IMG/VR virus record: IMGVR_UViG_3300031727_000004
Span: 1 to 34,708 of that record
Strand: one strand, 5' to 3'
From: a virus
DNA length: 34,708 nt
Shown: piece by piece, positions 23,185-30,963 of the stretch
Layout: every line of letters starts with the position of its first letter
Position numbering within the stretch: position 1 is the first letter of the stretch
Program-made: the position numbers and the translations under genes
Notes under the pieces: generated by a model
What the model was told of the DNA's origin: nothing
The model's database searches: none
What the model saw: only the letters and a program-made list of their open reading frames with translations

Positions 23185-24474
23185 GTGGCTGAGAGTGTGA
23201 CCATCACGTACCCGTTGGATGGTGCGTTGGTGGCGTCTGACCTGTCGTTGACGGTCACATGGTCGATCTCGGAGCCAGGGAGCCCTGCGGCTTCCTTGTG
23301 TCGGTTCCGGTATCGGCCCTACGGTGCGTCGACGTGGACCCACGACGAGTCCAACACGGACCTGAATCAGGCCACGATCGCGGCGAACACTCTCACTCCG
23401 GGGACGTGGGAGGTCGAGAGGACGTGGAGGCCGTTTAGCAGTACCCTGGTCTCGCCTGTTTCGGACAGTGTGGTCTTCTCGACTGGGCCGACGTCACCCA
23501 CTCCGACCGTGTCGGCACCCACGAGCCCCATCACCAACCCCGCCGAGACGGTCACATGGTCGACGTCGCCGACCGATCAGGTTGCCTACCAGGTGCAGGT
23601 ACTCGACGGGTCGACGGTCGTGTTCGACACCGGCGAAGTGTCGGGCACTGCGCAGACCCTCGCCGGTGTGCCGTTCCCCGACACCGGGGTGACGCGGGTG
23701 GTGCGGGTCAGGACACGCCGCTCAGCAGCGTACGTGTGGTCGCAGTGGGGGTCGACCGGGTCGCTGACCGTCACCCACCTGTCACCGCCGACCCCCACGC
23801 TGACCCTCGCCCCGGCAGACGTCGCCGCCGTGGGCCTCGACCATGCGCTGGTGGCGACCATCACCAACCCCGCCCCGTCCGGGGGGGAACCGTCCGTGGA
23901 CACCACCGAGGTGTACGTCCGCCGTGACGGCGACACTGGCGGCGGCGCCCTCGTCGCCACCACGGCAGGGACGCTGTCGTCGTACACGTACCGCAGCCCC
24001 GCGTCGGGGGTGCTGTACCAGATGCGGGTACGGGTCGTCACCGACGACGGCCGCAACGCGTCCAGCGCCTGGGTCACCGCGACCGGCGCCGTGACGTTGA
24101 AGGGTGTCGTGATGCACTCACTCGCCGCACCCGACGACGTCCACGTCTTCCGCCTCAACGGCGAAGAAGCGTCTGACGAGTACCAGCCCGAAGCGGACCT
24201 GATCCAGTACGACGGCCGCGCGTTCCCCGTGGTCGAGTTCGGGACGTCCGCGTCACAAGTGTTGAAGGTGCGGCTGTCATTGAAGTTCGACAGCGGCGAC
24301 GCCGACGCCCTCGTCACGATGCTCCGGTCACGGACACTGCTGCTGTACCGCGACCGCCGCGCCCGGAAGATGTACGCCTACGTGCAGGCGACGACCATCC
24401 AGGACACCGCCTACGGGTACGAGGTCGACCTCACCGTCACCCACGTCGACAACCCTGACGACCGGACCGACTGA
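23185..24474 (+). CDS. Minor tail protein with Ig/FN3-like repeats
   Basis: The first 300 residues read as three beta-sandwich repeats (VTITYPLDGALVASDLSLTV, VTWSTSPTDQVAYQVQVLDG, VYVRRDGDTGGGALVATTAG) of the fibronectin/Ig kind. The C-terminal part (FRLNGEEASDEYQPEADLIQ, then VVEFGTSASQVLKVRLSLKF) looks like a distal-tail-type domain. It is probably part of the tail tip. The start is GTG 23185. It shares one base with the next gene. Confidence 0.72.
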   Translation: MAESVTITYPLDGALVASDLSLTVTWSISEPGSPAASLCRFRYRPYGASTWTHDESNTDLNQATIAANTLTPGTWEVERTWRPFSSTLVSPVSDSVVFSTGPTSPTPTVSAPTSPITNPAETVTWSTSPTDQVAYQVQVLDGSTVVFDTGEVSGTAQTLAGVPFPDTGVTRVVRVRTRRSAAYVWSQWGSTGSLTVTHLSPPTPTLTLAPADVAAVGLDHALVATITNPAPSGGEPSVDTTEVYVRRDGDTGGGALVATTAGTLSSYTYRSPASGVLYQMRVRVVTDDGRNASSAWVTATGAVTLKGVVMHSLAAPDDVHVFRLNGEEASDEYQPEADLIQYDGRAFPVVEFGTSASQVLKVRLSLKFDSGDADALVTMLRSRTLLLYRDRRARKMYAYVQATTIQDTAYGYEVDLTVTHVDNPDDRTD

Positions 24475-25571
24475 TGGTGTACACGCAGACGGAGATCGTT
24501 GCCGCGTTGCAGGGCAGCGGCCGTACGTGGGAGTTCCGTTACGAACGCCTCTCCTCGGCCGGCGTGTCGCTAGGGGACGTGAACATGACCGGGGTGCGGG
24601 TCACCCACGCCGCGCTCGCCGACCAGATCAAACGGACCGTGCAGGGCGTTATCGCGCCCGCCACCCCGTTCGACTACCAGAGCGACCGGCTCCGCGCGCA
24701 CGCGCGGCTGCGGATGCCTGACGGCGGCTGGAACGAGTGGGCGTTGGGGACGTTCCTGCTGTCCACCACCCAAACCGCGCGCACCGCGTCGATGCCCGCC
24801 GACCCCACCCCCGTCACTGGATACGACCTCCTGCAGGTCGTGGTCGAGGACTCGGTCACCGACCGGTACATCGTTGCCGCCGCCACGAACTACAAGACCG
24901 CGATCGACACCGTCCTCGTCGGGGCCGGGTTCCCCACGAACACGGTCGCCGTGACGTCGAAGACCCTGCCCGCGGCGATGGAATGGGAGCCCGGCACCAC
25001 GAAGCTGCGGATCGTGAACGACCTCCTGTCGGCGATCAACTTCACCACGTTGAGCATGGACCCCACCGGGCAGCCCACCGCCGGCCCGTACGTCCCACCC
25101 GGCGACGCAGCCGTGTTGTGGTCGTACTCCCTGGACTCGGCGTCGCTGGTGCGTCCAGGGACGGTCACGAACCTCGACCTGTTCCGTGTCCCGAACGTGA
25201 TCGTCGGGTACGTGTCCCAGCCTGACCGGCCGCCGTTGCGGTCGGTCGCCGTGAACGACGACCCCCTGTCGCCGCTGTCGACCGTCCGCCGCGGCCGGTC
25301 CATCGTGGAAAGCCTCGACCAGACCACCCTCGGGGAGGTCGCCGACCAGACCACCCTCGACGAGAAGGTGGCGCAACGTCTCGACGCGACGTCGCAGCAA
25401 TACGAGACCATCGAGTTCTCCACCGGTGTGATGCCGCAACACGACGACTCCGACGTGGTGACGTTCGACTACGGTGACGGCCCGTACCGTTACCGGGAGA
25501 CCGGGTGGGAGATGGAGCTGCGGGCGGGAGGCGTCATGAAGCACACGGCACGGAGGGTGGTGACGGTGTGA
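24474..25571 (+). CDS. Tail tip / baseplate hub-like protein
   Basis: The sequence opens TWEFRYERLSSAGVSLGDV and has RAHARLRMPDGGWNEWALGT, TPVTGYDLLQVVVEDSVTDR and WEPGTTKLRIVNDLLSAINF. These are features of siphovirus tail proteins related to the gp27-like hub that anchors the tape measure. At 365 residues it is typical. The C terminus EMELRAGGVMKHTARRVVTV resembles the closing strand of such domains. Confidence 0.7.
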   Translation: MVYTQTEIVAALQGSGRTWEFRYERLSSAGVSLGDVNMTGVRVTHAALADQIKRTVQGVIAPATPFDYQSDRLRAHARLRMPDGGWNEWALGTFLLSTTQTARTASMPADPTPVTGYDLLQVVVEDSVTDRYIVAAATNYKTAIDTVLVGAGFPTNTVAVTSKTLPAAMEWEPGTTKLRIVNDLLSAINFTTLSMDPTGQPTAGPYVPPGDAAVLWSYSLDSASLVRPGTVTNLDLFRVPNVIVGYVSQPDRPPLRSVAVNDDPLSPLSTVRRGRSIVESLDQTTLGEVADQTTLDEKVAQRLDATSQQYETIEFSTGVMPQHDDSDVVTFDYGDGPYRYRETGWEMELRAGGVMKHTARRVVTV

Positions 25572-26113
25572 CCGACGTGGTCCGCACCATCGTCGACGCT
25601 GTCCGGGACCTGACGCCCGGTCAGGATGCGCCGACACGACTCGCGACGGTCACCGCGAAGACGACCGCCGGGTACACGGTGCATTTCGACGGGGAGGGTG
25701 CGGCGTCGCCGCGGGTGTACAAGGCGGTAGGGTCGGCGCTGGTCGGCGAACGGGTGCTGATGGTCGCTGCAGGCAGGTCGTGGGTGGTGGGGGGCGCGGT
25801 CGGTGAGGACTCGTGGACCGACCTCCCGCTCGTGAACGGGTGGGTGCACTACACCCCCGGTGGATACTCCACGCCGCAGTATCTGAAGAGAAACGGGGTC
25901 GTGTACCTGAAGGGACTGATCCGCTTCGGAACGGTTTCGGCGACGATGTTCACCCTCCCTTCGGGGTACCGGCCATCGGGGATCGAACACTATGTGGTTG
26001 CGAACAATGGGGCCGCGGTCGTTGTGCAGCTTCTTCCCGATGGGCGGATGATCGCTCCAGCGAACAACGCTTGGGTCGCGTTGGACGGGATCACGTTCCC
26101 GGCGGAGCAGTGA
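25568..26113 (+). CDS. Putative receptor-binding tail protein
   Basis: The N-terminal half (RLATVTAKTTAGYTVHFDGE...AVGSALVGERVLMVAAGRSW) looks like a small OB-like domain for attachment. The C-terminal half reads DLPLVNGWVHYTPGGYSTPQ, YLKRNGVVYLKGLIRFGTVS and FTLPSGYRPSGIEHYVVANN, a pattern typical of receptor-binding or fibre-tip domains in siphoviruses. At 181 residues it is short for a fibre. GTG overlaps the previous stop. Confidence 0.68.
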   Translation: MTDVVRTIVDAVRDLTPGQDAPTRLATVTAKTTAGYTVHFDGEGAASPRVYKAVGSALVGERVLMVAAGRSWVVGGAVGEDSWTDLPLVNGWVHYTPGGYSTPQYLKRNGVVYLKGLIRFGTVSATMFTLPSGYRPSGIEHYVVANNGAAVVVQLLPDGRMIAPANNAWVALDGITFPAEQ

Positions 26114-26226
26114 TGAGACGCCGTGCCGTGCTCGATGCCCGCATCGACAGACAGGGCGTGGCACCCTTGAAGAAGGTTCGGCGCGGCCCCTGCGCCGAAG
26201 AACAAGGAGTGAACGGTGAGCGCTGA
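26113..26226 (+). CDS. Possible tiny ORF (37 aa)
   Basis: ATG 26113 overlaps the upstream TGA and gives a basic product, RRRAVLDARIDRQGVAPLKK and a short tail, ending after the start of the next gene. The second half coincides with the hairpin at 26177-26199. It lacks a recognisable domain and may not be expressed. It is listed because otherwise the gap 26114-26215 is empty. Confidence 0.25.
   Translation: MRRRAVLDARIDRQGVAPLKKVRRGPCAEEQGVNGER
26177..26199. terminator. Short hairpin before membrane-protein gene
   Basis: TTCGGCGC (26177-26184) pairs with GCGCCGAA (26192-26199), with a seven-base loop, just before the RBS AAGGAGTG of the next gene. It could be a terminator, or could limit read-through into the lysis region. 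Confidence 0.45.
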
Positions 26227-26845
26227 CGCCCTCTCGGTGTACGCCACGTTGGCCCTGACCCTGATTGGCGTCACTGCCGCGTTGGCGGGGTGGTGGAAGT
26301 GGGTACGTCCACGGCTGCGGAACCTCGCCCTCGAGGCTGTCGCGATGCGTGACGCGATCCTGGGACGCGATCCCGTCGTGGATTCCATCACGGGCCGGGT
26401 AATCGGGCCGGCGTTGCCGGGGATCGGGGTACGGATGGCCCACCAGGAGGATCAGATGGTTCTCCTCACCGACGCCGTGTCGAAGATCGCGGATTCCTAC
26501 CAGCGGATCGAACGGGTCGAGTCGCGGGTCGGGAAGCTCGAGGACGACGTCGCGTCGTTGAAGGAAGGACAGCTCGAACGGATCATGGCGCACGCCGAGT
26601 CGGCGAGCGCATGGTCGGCGATGGAGGCCGCAGTAGGGACCCAACCCCCTCGAAAGACCAGGGTGAGGAGTGAGGTCGTGGACGTGCCGTTGTCTCGGCA
26701 GCCGTCGTGCAGGATGTGCGCGCACGAGGAGCACGTCTTCACGGCATGCCACGCCGAGCTCGGACGGTCAACCGATGAGGCGGGCCACTCGCTACCCTTG
26801 CTGTGTCCGTGCCCGCCGCACCGACCTACCGGGATCTACGACTAG
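26216..26845 (+). CDS. Membrane-anchored coiled-coil protein (209 aa)
   Basis: One N-terminal membrane segment (residues 8-28, YATLALTLIGVTAALAGWWK) is followed by basic residues, then a coiled coil around 78-125 (IADSYQRIERVESRVGKLED). A cysteine/histidine-rich tail (CRMCAHEEHVFTACH...CPCPPH) may bind zinc. This layout recalls DUF2746-like membrane proteins found near lysis genes in mycobacteriophages, though I cannot confirm the family. It could act in lysis or in tail-tip membrane passage. The start is GTG 26216 with RBS AAGGAGTG. Confidence 0.6.
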   Translation: MSADALSVYATLALTLIGVTAALAGWWKWVRPRLRNLALEAVAMRDAILGRDPVVDSITGRVIGPALPGIGVRMAHQEDQMVLLTDAVSKIADSYQRIERVESRVGKLEDDVASLKEGQLERIMAHAESASAWSAMEAAVGTQPPRKTRVRSEVVDVPLSRQPSCRMCAHEEHVFTACHAELGRSTDEAGHSLPLLCPCPPHRPTGIYD

Positions 26846-26854
26846 GGAGCATCC

Positions 26855-27553
26855 GTGAACGATCCGAGGCTTGCTCGCCCGTTGTGGCGTGGCCGCACCA
26901 ACGTCGACGCGTACACGATCGCGTGGATCGAGCACGCCGAAGACATCACCGTCAAGAGCTGGCCCGCGATAGCCCACACCTTCGACGTCACCCAGGGGTC
27001 CTACCAGGCTGGTGGCGGTGACCCGAACAGCGGCAACACCCACGCCCTGGGTGGGCCCGTCGACCTGCGATGGTGCGGCCACTTGGTGTGCCTGCTCGCG
27101 TTGCGTTTCGCAGGCGGTTTCGTGTGGCACCGCACGCCCGCGCAGGGGCCGTGGCCACACCACATCCACGGCGGCCCCCTCGGTCACCCGTACATGGACC
27201 CGTCTGCGCAACGCCAGGAGGTGGCGTACCTCGCCGGCCGCAACGGCCTCAAGAACAACGGACCCGACGACGGGCCCCGACTCAACCCCATCCCGCGGCC
27301 CGTGTGGCCCTACCCCCCGGAGGAAGACATGCCCACCGCCCAGGAGATCGCAGACGCCGTCTGGTCCGTCAAGGAGAACGACGGCCGCACCACCCGCAAG
27401 ATGCTCCGACAGGCGTCGAAGGCCGCCACGATCAGCGACGACGTCGCCGACCGGGTGGCCGACCTGCTGTCCCGCGACCCGGCCGACGTCACCACTGCCC
27501 GGGTCAAGGCTGCCGTCAAGCAGGCCATCCGCGAGCTCGTCGAGGACGACTGA
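26855..27553 (+). CDS. Endolysin, M15-type D-Ala-D-Ala peptidase
   Basis: It has the zinc-peptidase signature of the M15/LAS group: H63 and D70 in THALGGPVDLRWCGH (H-x6-D) and W100-x2-H103-x-H105 in GPWPHHIHGG. Such enzymes cut peptide cross-links in peptidoglycan. The C-terminal region after the proline linker (PIPRPVWPYPPEED, residues about 145-158) is helical (QEIADAVWSVKENDGR) and may bind the cell wall or target the enzyme. No signal peptide is seen. It has RBS TAGGGAGC, with the TAG also ending the previous gene, and start GTG 26855. The following small membrane genes agree with a lysis cassette. Confidence 0.82.
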   Translation: MNDPRLARPLWRGRTNVDAYTIAWIEHAEDITVKSWPAIAHTFDVTQGSYQAGGGDPNSGNTHALGGPVDLRWCGHLVCLLALRFAGGFVWHRTPAQGPWPHHIHGGPLGHPYMDPSAQRQEVAYLAGRNGLKNNGPDDGPRLNPIPRPVWPYPPEEDMPTAQEIADAVWSVKENDGRTTRKMLRQASKAATISDDVADRVADLLSRDPADVTTARVKAAVKQAIRELVEDD

Positions 27554-27556
27554 CCG

Positions 27557-27694
27557 ATGCGCGTCGAGGTCCCCGTCGAACCCCTGACAGCCCTCGCTGG
27601 CGGCCTCATCGGCGGCGCCCTCGTCGCCACTCTCGCGTGGCGCCACATCTGGCGCATCGCACACACCACCACACACAGAGGAGCCCACCCATGA
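27557..27694 (+). CDS. Small membrane protein of lysis cassette (45 aa)
   Basis: ATG 27557 gives a product with one membrane segment (LTALAGGLIGGALVATLAW) and a basic, histidine-rich C terminus (RHIWRIAHTTTHRGAHP). It lies between endolysin and holin genes and overlaps the next by ATGA. It could be a second holin or an antiholin. Confidence 0.55.
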   Translation: MRVEVPVEPLTALAGGLIGGALVATLAWRHIWRIAHTTTHRGAHP

Positions 27695-28011
27695 CCACCC
27701 CGCAGCCCAGCCCGGACACGGCAACCCAGACCCGCCGGCCGTGGCGCGCCACGATCCGCACCGCCGTCGCGGTCGGGATCTCCGCGATCGTCCTCCTCCC
27801 GACGATCATCCAGATCCTCGTCGACGAGCTCGGCCCGGTCCTGCCCGAGCGGTTCACGGGCTGGCTCGTCACGGCCGGCGTCATCGTCACCGCCTGCGCG
27901 GCCGCGATCACCCGCATCCTCGCGATCGAGAAGGTCGAGCAGGCCCTCCGTCGTCTCCCCGGGTCCGCGTTGGCGGCGCAGCCGGCACCGAAGCCCGAAC
28001 ATCGGGAGTAG
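27691..28011 (+). CDS. Putative holin (106 aa, two membrane segments)
   Basis: Two hydrophobic segments are visible: TAVAVGISAIVLLPTIIQIL and LVTAGVIVTACAAAITRIL. Between them lies a short loop (VDELGPVLPERFTGW), with a basic N terminus and a charged, proline-rich C terminus (KVEQALRRLP...KPEHRE). Size, topology and position next to the endolysin suit a holin that opens the membrane for the lysin. The RBS is GAGGAGCCC. Confidence 0.65.
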   Translation: MTTPQPSPDTATQTRRPWRATIRTAVAVGISAIVLLPTIIQILVDELGPVLPERFTGWLVTAGVIVTACAAAITRILAIEKVEQALRRLPGSALAAQPAPKPEHRE

Positions 28012-28033
28012 CCCGCCGACTCCTTGGACAGCA

Positions 28034-28070
28034 CGAACGCCCCACGACCTGGAGGTTGGTGGGGCGTTCG
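28034..28070. terminator. Terminator hairpin at end of late operon
   Basis: CGAACGCCCCAC (28034-28045) pairs perfectly with GTGGGGCGTTCG (28059-28070). The 13-base loop contains a further ACCT/AGGT pairing, so the structure is long. It begins 23 bases after the holin stop. No T run is present. It is the best candidate for the end of the structural and lysis transcript. Confidence 0.7.
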
Positions 28071-28156
28071 GCGCGAGTAGGGAGCAACCAACCCGACACG
28101 GGTGAGCATACCTGATGGTTGGGTGGTTTGGGGTGACACGGCGTGACGAAACCGTG

Positions 28157-28190
28157 GTGTCATGACGTTGTGCTACGGTTGTGTCATGAC
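28157..28190 (+). promoter_or_regulatory. Paired TGTCATGAC operator with -10 box
   Basis: GTGTCATGAC lies at 28157-28166 and again at 28181-28190. TACGGT (28174-28179) between them is a good TANNNT -10 box. The second copy contains the ATG of the RHH gene, seven bases after the box ends. No clear -35 is seen at 17 bases. Related elements are at 1781 and 34024. Tandem palindromes are the usual target of RHH repressors, so the gene just downstream may regulate itself here. Confidence 0.65.
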
Positions 28191-28359
28191 AACGAATCGA
28201 GGCACGACCCGCCGGTCACTGCGCGTCGCCGACTCCCTGTGGGAGCGGTTTGCCGCTTGGTGCAACGGCCGCGGCGTCAGCATGACCGAGCGGCTCATCG
28301 AACACATCAAGGAGGATCTCGCCCAGGGCGAGCACAGCGAAAGGAGCAAGGGAGCATGA
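28186..28359 (+). CDS. Ribbon-helix-helix regulator (57 aa)
   Basis: A short beta strand (TTRRSLRVAD, residues about 7-16) followed by two helices (SLWERFAAWCNGRG and SMTERLIEHIKEDLA) fits an Arc/CopG-type RHH DNA-binding dimer. The tail is charged. I chose ATG 28186 inside the operator; upstream ATG 28162 would add eight residues encoded by promoter sequence. It has no Shine-Dalgarno and is probably leaderless. It heads the recombination/replication operon and may repress it through the TGTCATGAC pairs. Confidence 0.72.
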   Translation: MTTNRGTTRRSLRVADSLWERFAAWCNGRGVSMTERLIEHIKEDLAQGEHSERSKGA

Positions 28360-29171
28360 CCGAGCAGGGAGCAACCACCGAGACCGACGACCGCAACATC
28401 GTGCAGCGGATGAGCGCCGTCATGCGGGACATGGACCACGTCGGGAAGACCGGCGACAACCGCGAACAGCACTACAAGTTCCGGCCCGTCGACGAGTTCA
28501 TGAACGCCCTACACGTCCCCCTCGTCCGACACGGCGTCATCATGACCCCGAAGGTCCTGACCCGCGACAGCTTCGAGCGTGACCGCCGCAACCGCCAGGG
28601 CGAGATCATCGGCGTGATGCGTGTCGTCGAGCTGCTCGTCGAGTTCACGTTCCACAGCCCGGACGGCACCACGATCGTCGCTGTCGCTGCCGGTGAAGGC
28701 GCCGACGTCGCCGACAAGGCCACCAACAAGGCGATGGCTGGGGCGTTCAAGTACGCGATCATGCAGACGTTCATGGTCCCCACCCGCGAGCTGCAGGACG
28801 GTGACGAAGACACCCCGGAGATCCCTAGCGGGTCACAGCAGCAGCACGCACAGAACGCCAACCACGACGCGACCGTCGACCTGATGGTGCAGCAGGCCCA
28901 GGAACTCGGACGGCCGGCGATCATGCACGAGCTCGACGAGGGGTGCGAGGCGCTCGGGCAGAGTCGCGCGCAGGTCACGAAGAAGTGGCGCGACGCGCAC
29001 GGTGTCGGCGCGGTCGCGGCCCTCGACGACGAGGACAAGGTCCCGACCGTCGAGCTGTACCGGTTCGTGTTGGCTCTGCGCCCGTACGTGCAGCAGGCTC
29101 GGGAGAAGGCGATGCTGGAGCAGCCGCTTGGCACGACCGCCGCGTCGAGCGACACCCCGGCTGGGGACTGA
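28356..29171 (+). CDS. ERF family single-strand annealing protein
   Basis: ERF proteins anneal complementary single strands in phage recombination. The family features are IVQRMSAVMRDMDHVGKTGD (residues 14-33), YKFRPVDEFMNALHVPLVRH, and GEGADVADKATNKAMAGAFK with YAIMQTFMVPT. The C-terminal third is helical and variable, as usual. RBS AAGGGAGC precedes the ATG, which overlaps the RHH stop. With the nuclease at 29277 it makes a two-component recombination system. Confidence 0.87.
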   Translation: MTEQGATTETDDRNIVQRMSAVMRDMDHVGKTGDNREQHYKFRPVDEFMNALHVPLVRHGVIMTPKVLTRDSFERDRRNRQGEIIGVMRVVELLVEFTFHSPDGTTIVAVAAGEGADVADKATNKAMAGAFKYAIMQTFMVPTRELQDGDEDTPEIPSGSQQQHAQNANHDATVDLMVQQAQELGRPAIMHELDEGCEALGQSRAQVTKKWRDAHGVGAVAALDDEDKVPTVELYRFVLALRPYVQQAREKAMLEQPLGTTAASSDTPAGD

Positions 29172-29172
29172 C

Positions 29173-29280
29173 GTGCACGGCTGGCTGGCGATCGGCGCGA
29201 TCATGGCGGCGATGTTCGTGACGATCCTCGTGGTCGCGTGGATCGAAGACGGAAGCGACGAGAAGGGAGCAGATCAGTGA
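29173..29280 (+). CDS. Tiny membrane protein (35 aa)
   Basis: GTG 29173 starts a product that is mostly one hydrophobic helix (WLAIGAIMAAMFVTILVVAW) followed by an acidic tail (EDGSDEKGADQ). It sits between the annealing protein and the nuclease, and overlaps the latter by GTGA. It is coupled to both and probably expressed. The function is unknown. Confidence 0.5.
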   Translation: MHGWLAIGAIMAAMFVTILVVAWIEDGSDEKGADQ

Positions 29281-30305
29281 AGAGCATCAGTGAGTTGATC
29301 GACGAGTACGAGGAGTCACGCAACGTGGGCCGTGACCCGCGGGTCGGGCCCAGCGACTACGGCAACTGCCCGCGACAGGTCGCGTACCGGGTCCGTGGCC
29401 ACGAGCCCGGCGAGCCCGTCGAACAGACCCGGGCCGCGACGATGGGCACCCTGTTCTGGCAGGGCCTCGGCGAGTGGATCGCCGCGAACTACCCTGACGC
29501 GTGGGTCGAGTCGCGGGTGAAGATCCCCGGCCTCGAACGTGACGGGTCAGCCGACCTCGTGTGGTCACAGGACGGGGTTCTCGTCGATGTGAAGACGGTC
29601 AGTGGGCGGGCGTTCGACTACGTCGTGAAGGTCGGCGGGAAGCCTGAGAATGTCGGGCAGGTCGAGACGTACGCCCTCGGCGTGAACCGCAGGCTCGAGG
29701 ACGCCGACCGGATGCGTGGCGACCTGGACTTGCCCCCCATCGGGTACAAGCCGATCACCCGCCTGCGCCTCGAATACGTCAACCGTGAGAACGGCGACGT
29801 CCACACCGTCGAATGGGCGTACGACGAACAGACCGCCCGCACCAAGGTGTCCGAACTCGCACAGCTCGAGCAGATGATCGACGGAGGGTTCGACATCCCC
29901 CGCGCCCCCGGCGCCCGGCTGGGTGCGTTCCCGTGCGACTGGTGCCCGTTCTGGCGTGAGTGCTGGGACGTCGACAACACCCCCGACGACCGGTCACACG
30001 AATCCAAGTTCACCACCGACGAGCAGGTCGAGGGTGTGATCGAGGACTACTTTCGCGCGCAGGCCGTCGAGGCTGCCGCGAAGCGCGACAAGGACGCGGC
30101 CCGGTCGCGCCTCGTCGGGATCAGATACGACTCCCCGACCGTCGCCCTGACGTGGTCGGGGAACAGGCCGAAGAGCGAAGACGTGATCGACGTCGACGAG
30201 CTGGTGGTGCAGGCGCAGCTCGCGGGCGTGTCGGTGCCGATGAAGACCGTCGACAGCCGCACCCCGTGGCGGATCAACTTGAAGCGGAAGGCGGCAACCG
30301 AATGA
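29277..30305 (+). CDS. Cas4/AddB-like iron-sulphur exonuclease
   Basis: This is a RecB-family PD-(D/E)XK nuclease with D93 (SADLVW), D104 and K106 (LVDVKT) and the QxxxY motif (Q128-VET-Y132). Four cysteines, C31 (YGNCPRQ) and C220-x2-C223-x5-C229 (CDWCPFWREC), are placed as in the 4Fe-4S cluster of Cas4 and AddB. It probably resects DNA ends to feed the ERF protein. No Cas1, Cas2 or CRISPR repeats are nearby, so no CRISPR role is claimed. The start is GTG 29277. Confidence 0.82.
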   Translation: MKSISELIDEYEESRNVGRDPRVGPSDYGNCPRQVAYRVRGHEPGEPVEQTRAATMGTLFWQGLGEWIAANYPDAWVESRVKIPGLERDGSADLVWSQDGVLVDVKTVSGRAFDYVVKVGGKPENVGQVETYALGVNRRLEDADRMRGDLDLPPIGYKPITRLRLEYVNRENGDVHTVEWAYDEQTARTKVSELAQLEQMIDGGFDIPRAPGARLGAFPCDWCPFWRECWDVDNTPDDRSHESKFTTDEQVEGVIEDYFRAQAVEAAAKRDKDAARSRLVGIRYDSPTVALTWSGNRPKSEDVIDVDELVVQAQLAGVSVPMKTVDSRTPWRINLKRKAATE

Positions 30306-30460
30306 GTCACCGGTTCAGCACGAAGGTTCAGGCGACGATCGCTCTAGAGCTACTCTTGGCGGTCGACGACGCGATCGACACTGCAGGGTGCGAGTCTGTC
30401 GCGGATGTCCACGAGTTGCTCGCGCGCCTTATCTTGGGGGCAGAGGAGGCGAGCCGGTGA
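30302..30460 (+). CDS. Small helical hypothetical protein (52 aa)
   Basis: ATG 30302 overlaps the upstream stop. The product (FSTKVQATIALELLLAVDDA, then DVHELLARLILGAEEASR) is helical. It lies between the nuclease and an HNH gene and overlaps the HNH start by GTGA. No function can be read. Confidence 0.5.
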   Translation: MSHRFSTKVQATIALELLLAVDDAIDTAGCESVADVHELLARLILGAEEASR

Positions 30461-30957
30461 GCCGCCCGGGGTACGTCGACCGGCGCGGCAGCAACGCAGA
30501 TCGCCGCCGCCGCCGTGCGTGGCTGCTCGCGAACTTCGACACCGACCTTGGCCCCGAACGGGCGAGGTGCCACCTACGTCTGTCGGTGCTGTGTGAACGC
30601 ACTGTCGACGCCGTGTCGTTGAGCGTGGACCGGATCGAGCGCGGCGGCAGCTACGCGCGGGAGAACATTCAGCCTGCGTGCAAGCCGTGCCAGGATCGGC
30701 AGGGTGGGCTCGCGACCGTCGCGACCATCGGCGCGCTGCTCGTCGAGTACCGTGCCGCCCGCGAGCGGTGGGAGGTCAGGTTCGAGGAAACGAACCGGTC
30801 CTACTACCCGGGTGTGATCGAGGCGGAGCGCCTAAAGGAACGCCGCGGCGGCCGGCGTGAGGTCACGGACTGGCTCGCAGACAACCCGCCGCCCGTGTTC
30901 CGGGATTGGCTGGTGGAGTGGCATGCCGCCCGCCGTGAGGCTGAGAGAACGGGGTAG
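30457..30957 (+). CDS. HNH endonuclease-like protein with altered site (166 aa)
   Basis: The core reads CHLRLSVLCERTVDAVSLSV, then DRIERGGSYARENIQPACKP and CQDRQGG. C38, C46, C75 and C78 could hold zinc. The motif is of the phage DRI...GG.Y..ENIQPAC type. In this family the residue after the second CxxC is usually Asn, but here it is Gln79, so activity is uncertain. Helical sequence follows. The start is GTG 30457. A large hairpin follows the stop. Confidence 0.7.
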   Translation: MSRPGYVDRRGSNADRRRRRAWLLANFDTDLGPERARCHLRLSVLCERTVDAVSLSVDRIERGGSYARENIQPACKPCQDRQGGLATVATIGALLVEYRAARERWEVRFEETNRSYYPGVIEAERLKERRGGRREVTDWLADNPPPVFRDWLVEWHAARREAERTG

Positions 30958-30963
30958 AGGACT

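Noticed and set aside
21370-23343. 657-codon minus-strand frame opposite the tape measure gene
   Set aside because: It has arginine/proline-rich text with no domain and fully overlaps a convincing tape measure protein.
29277-30305. CRISPR-linked Cas4
   Set aside because: The nuclease is Cas4-like in its cysteines, but there are no Cas1/Cas2 genes and no CRISPR repeats in the window, so I describe it only as a recombination nuclease.
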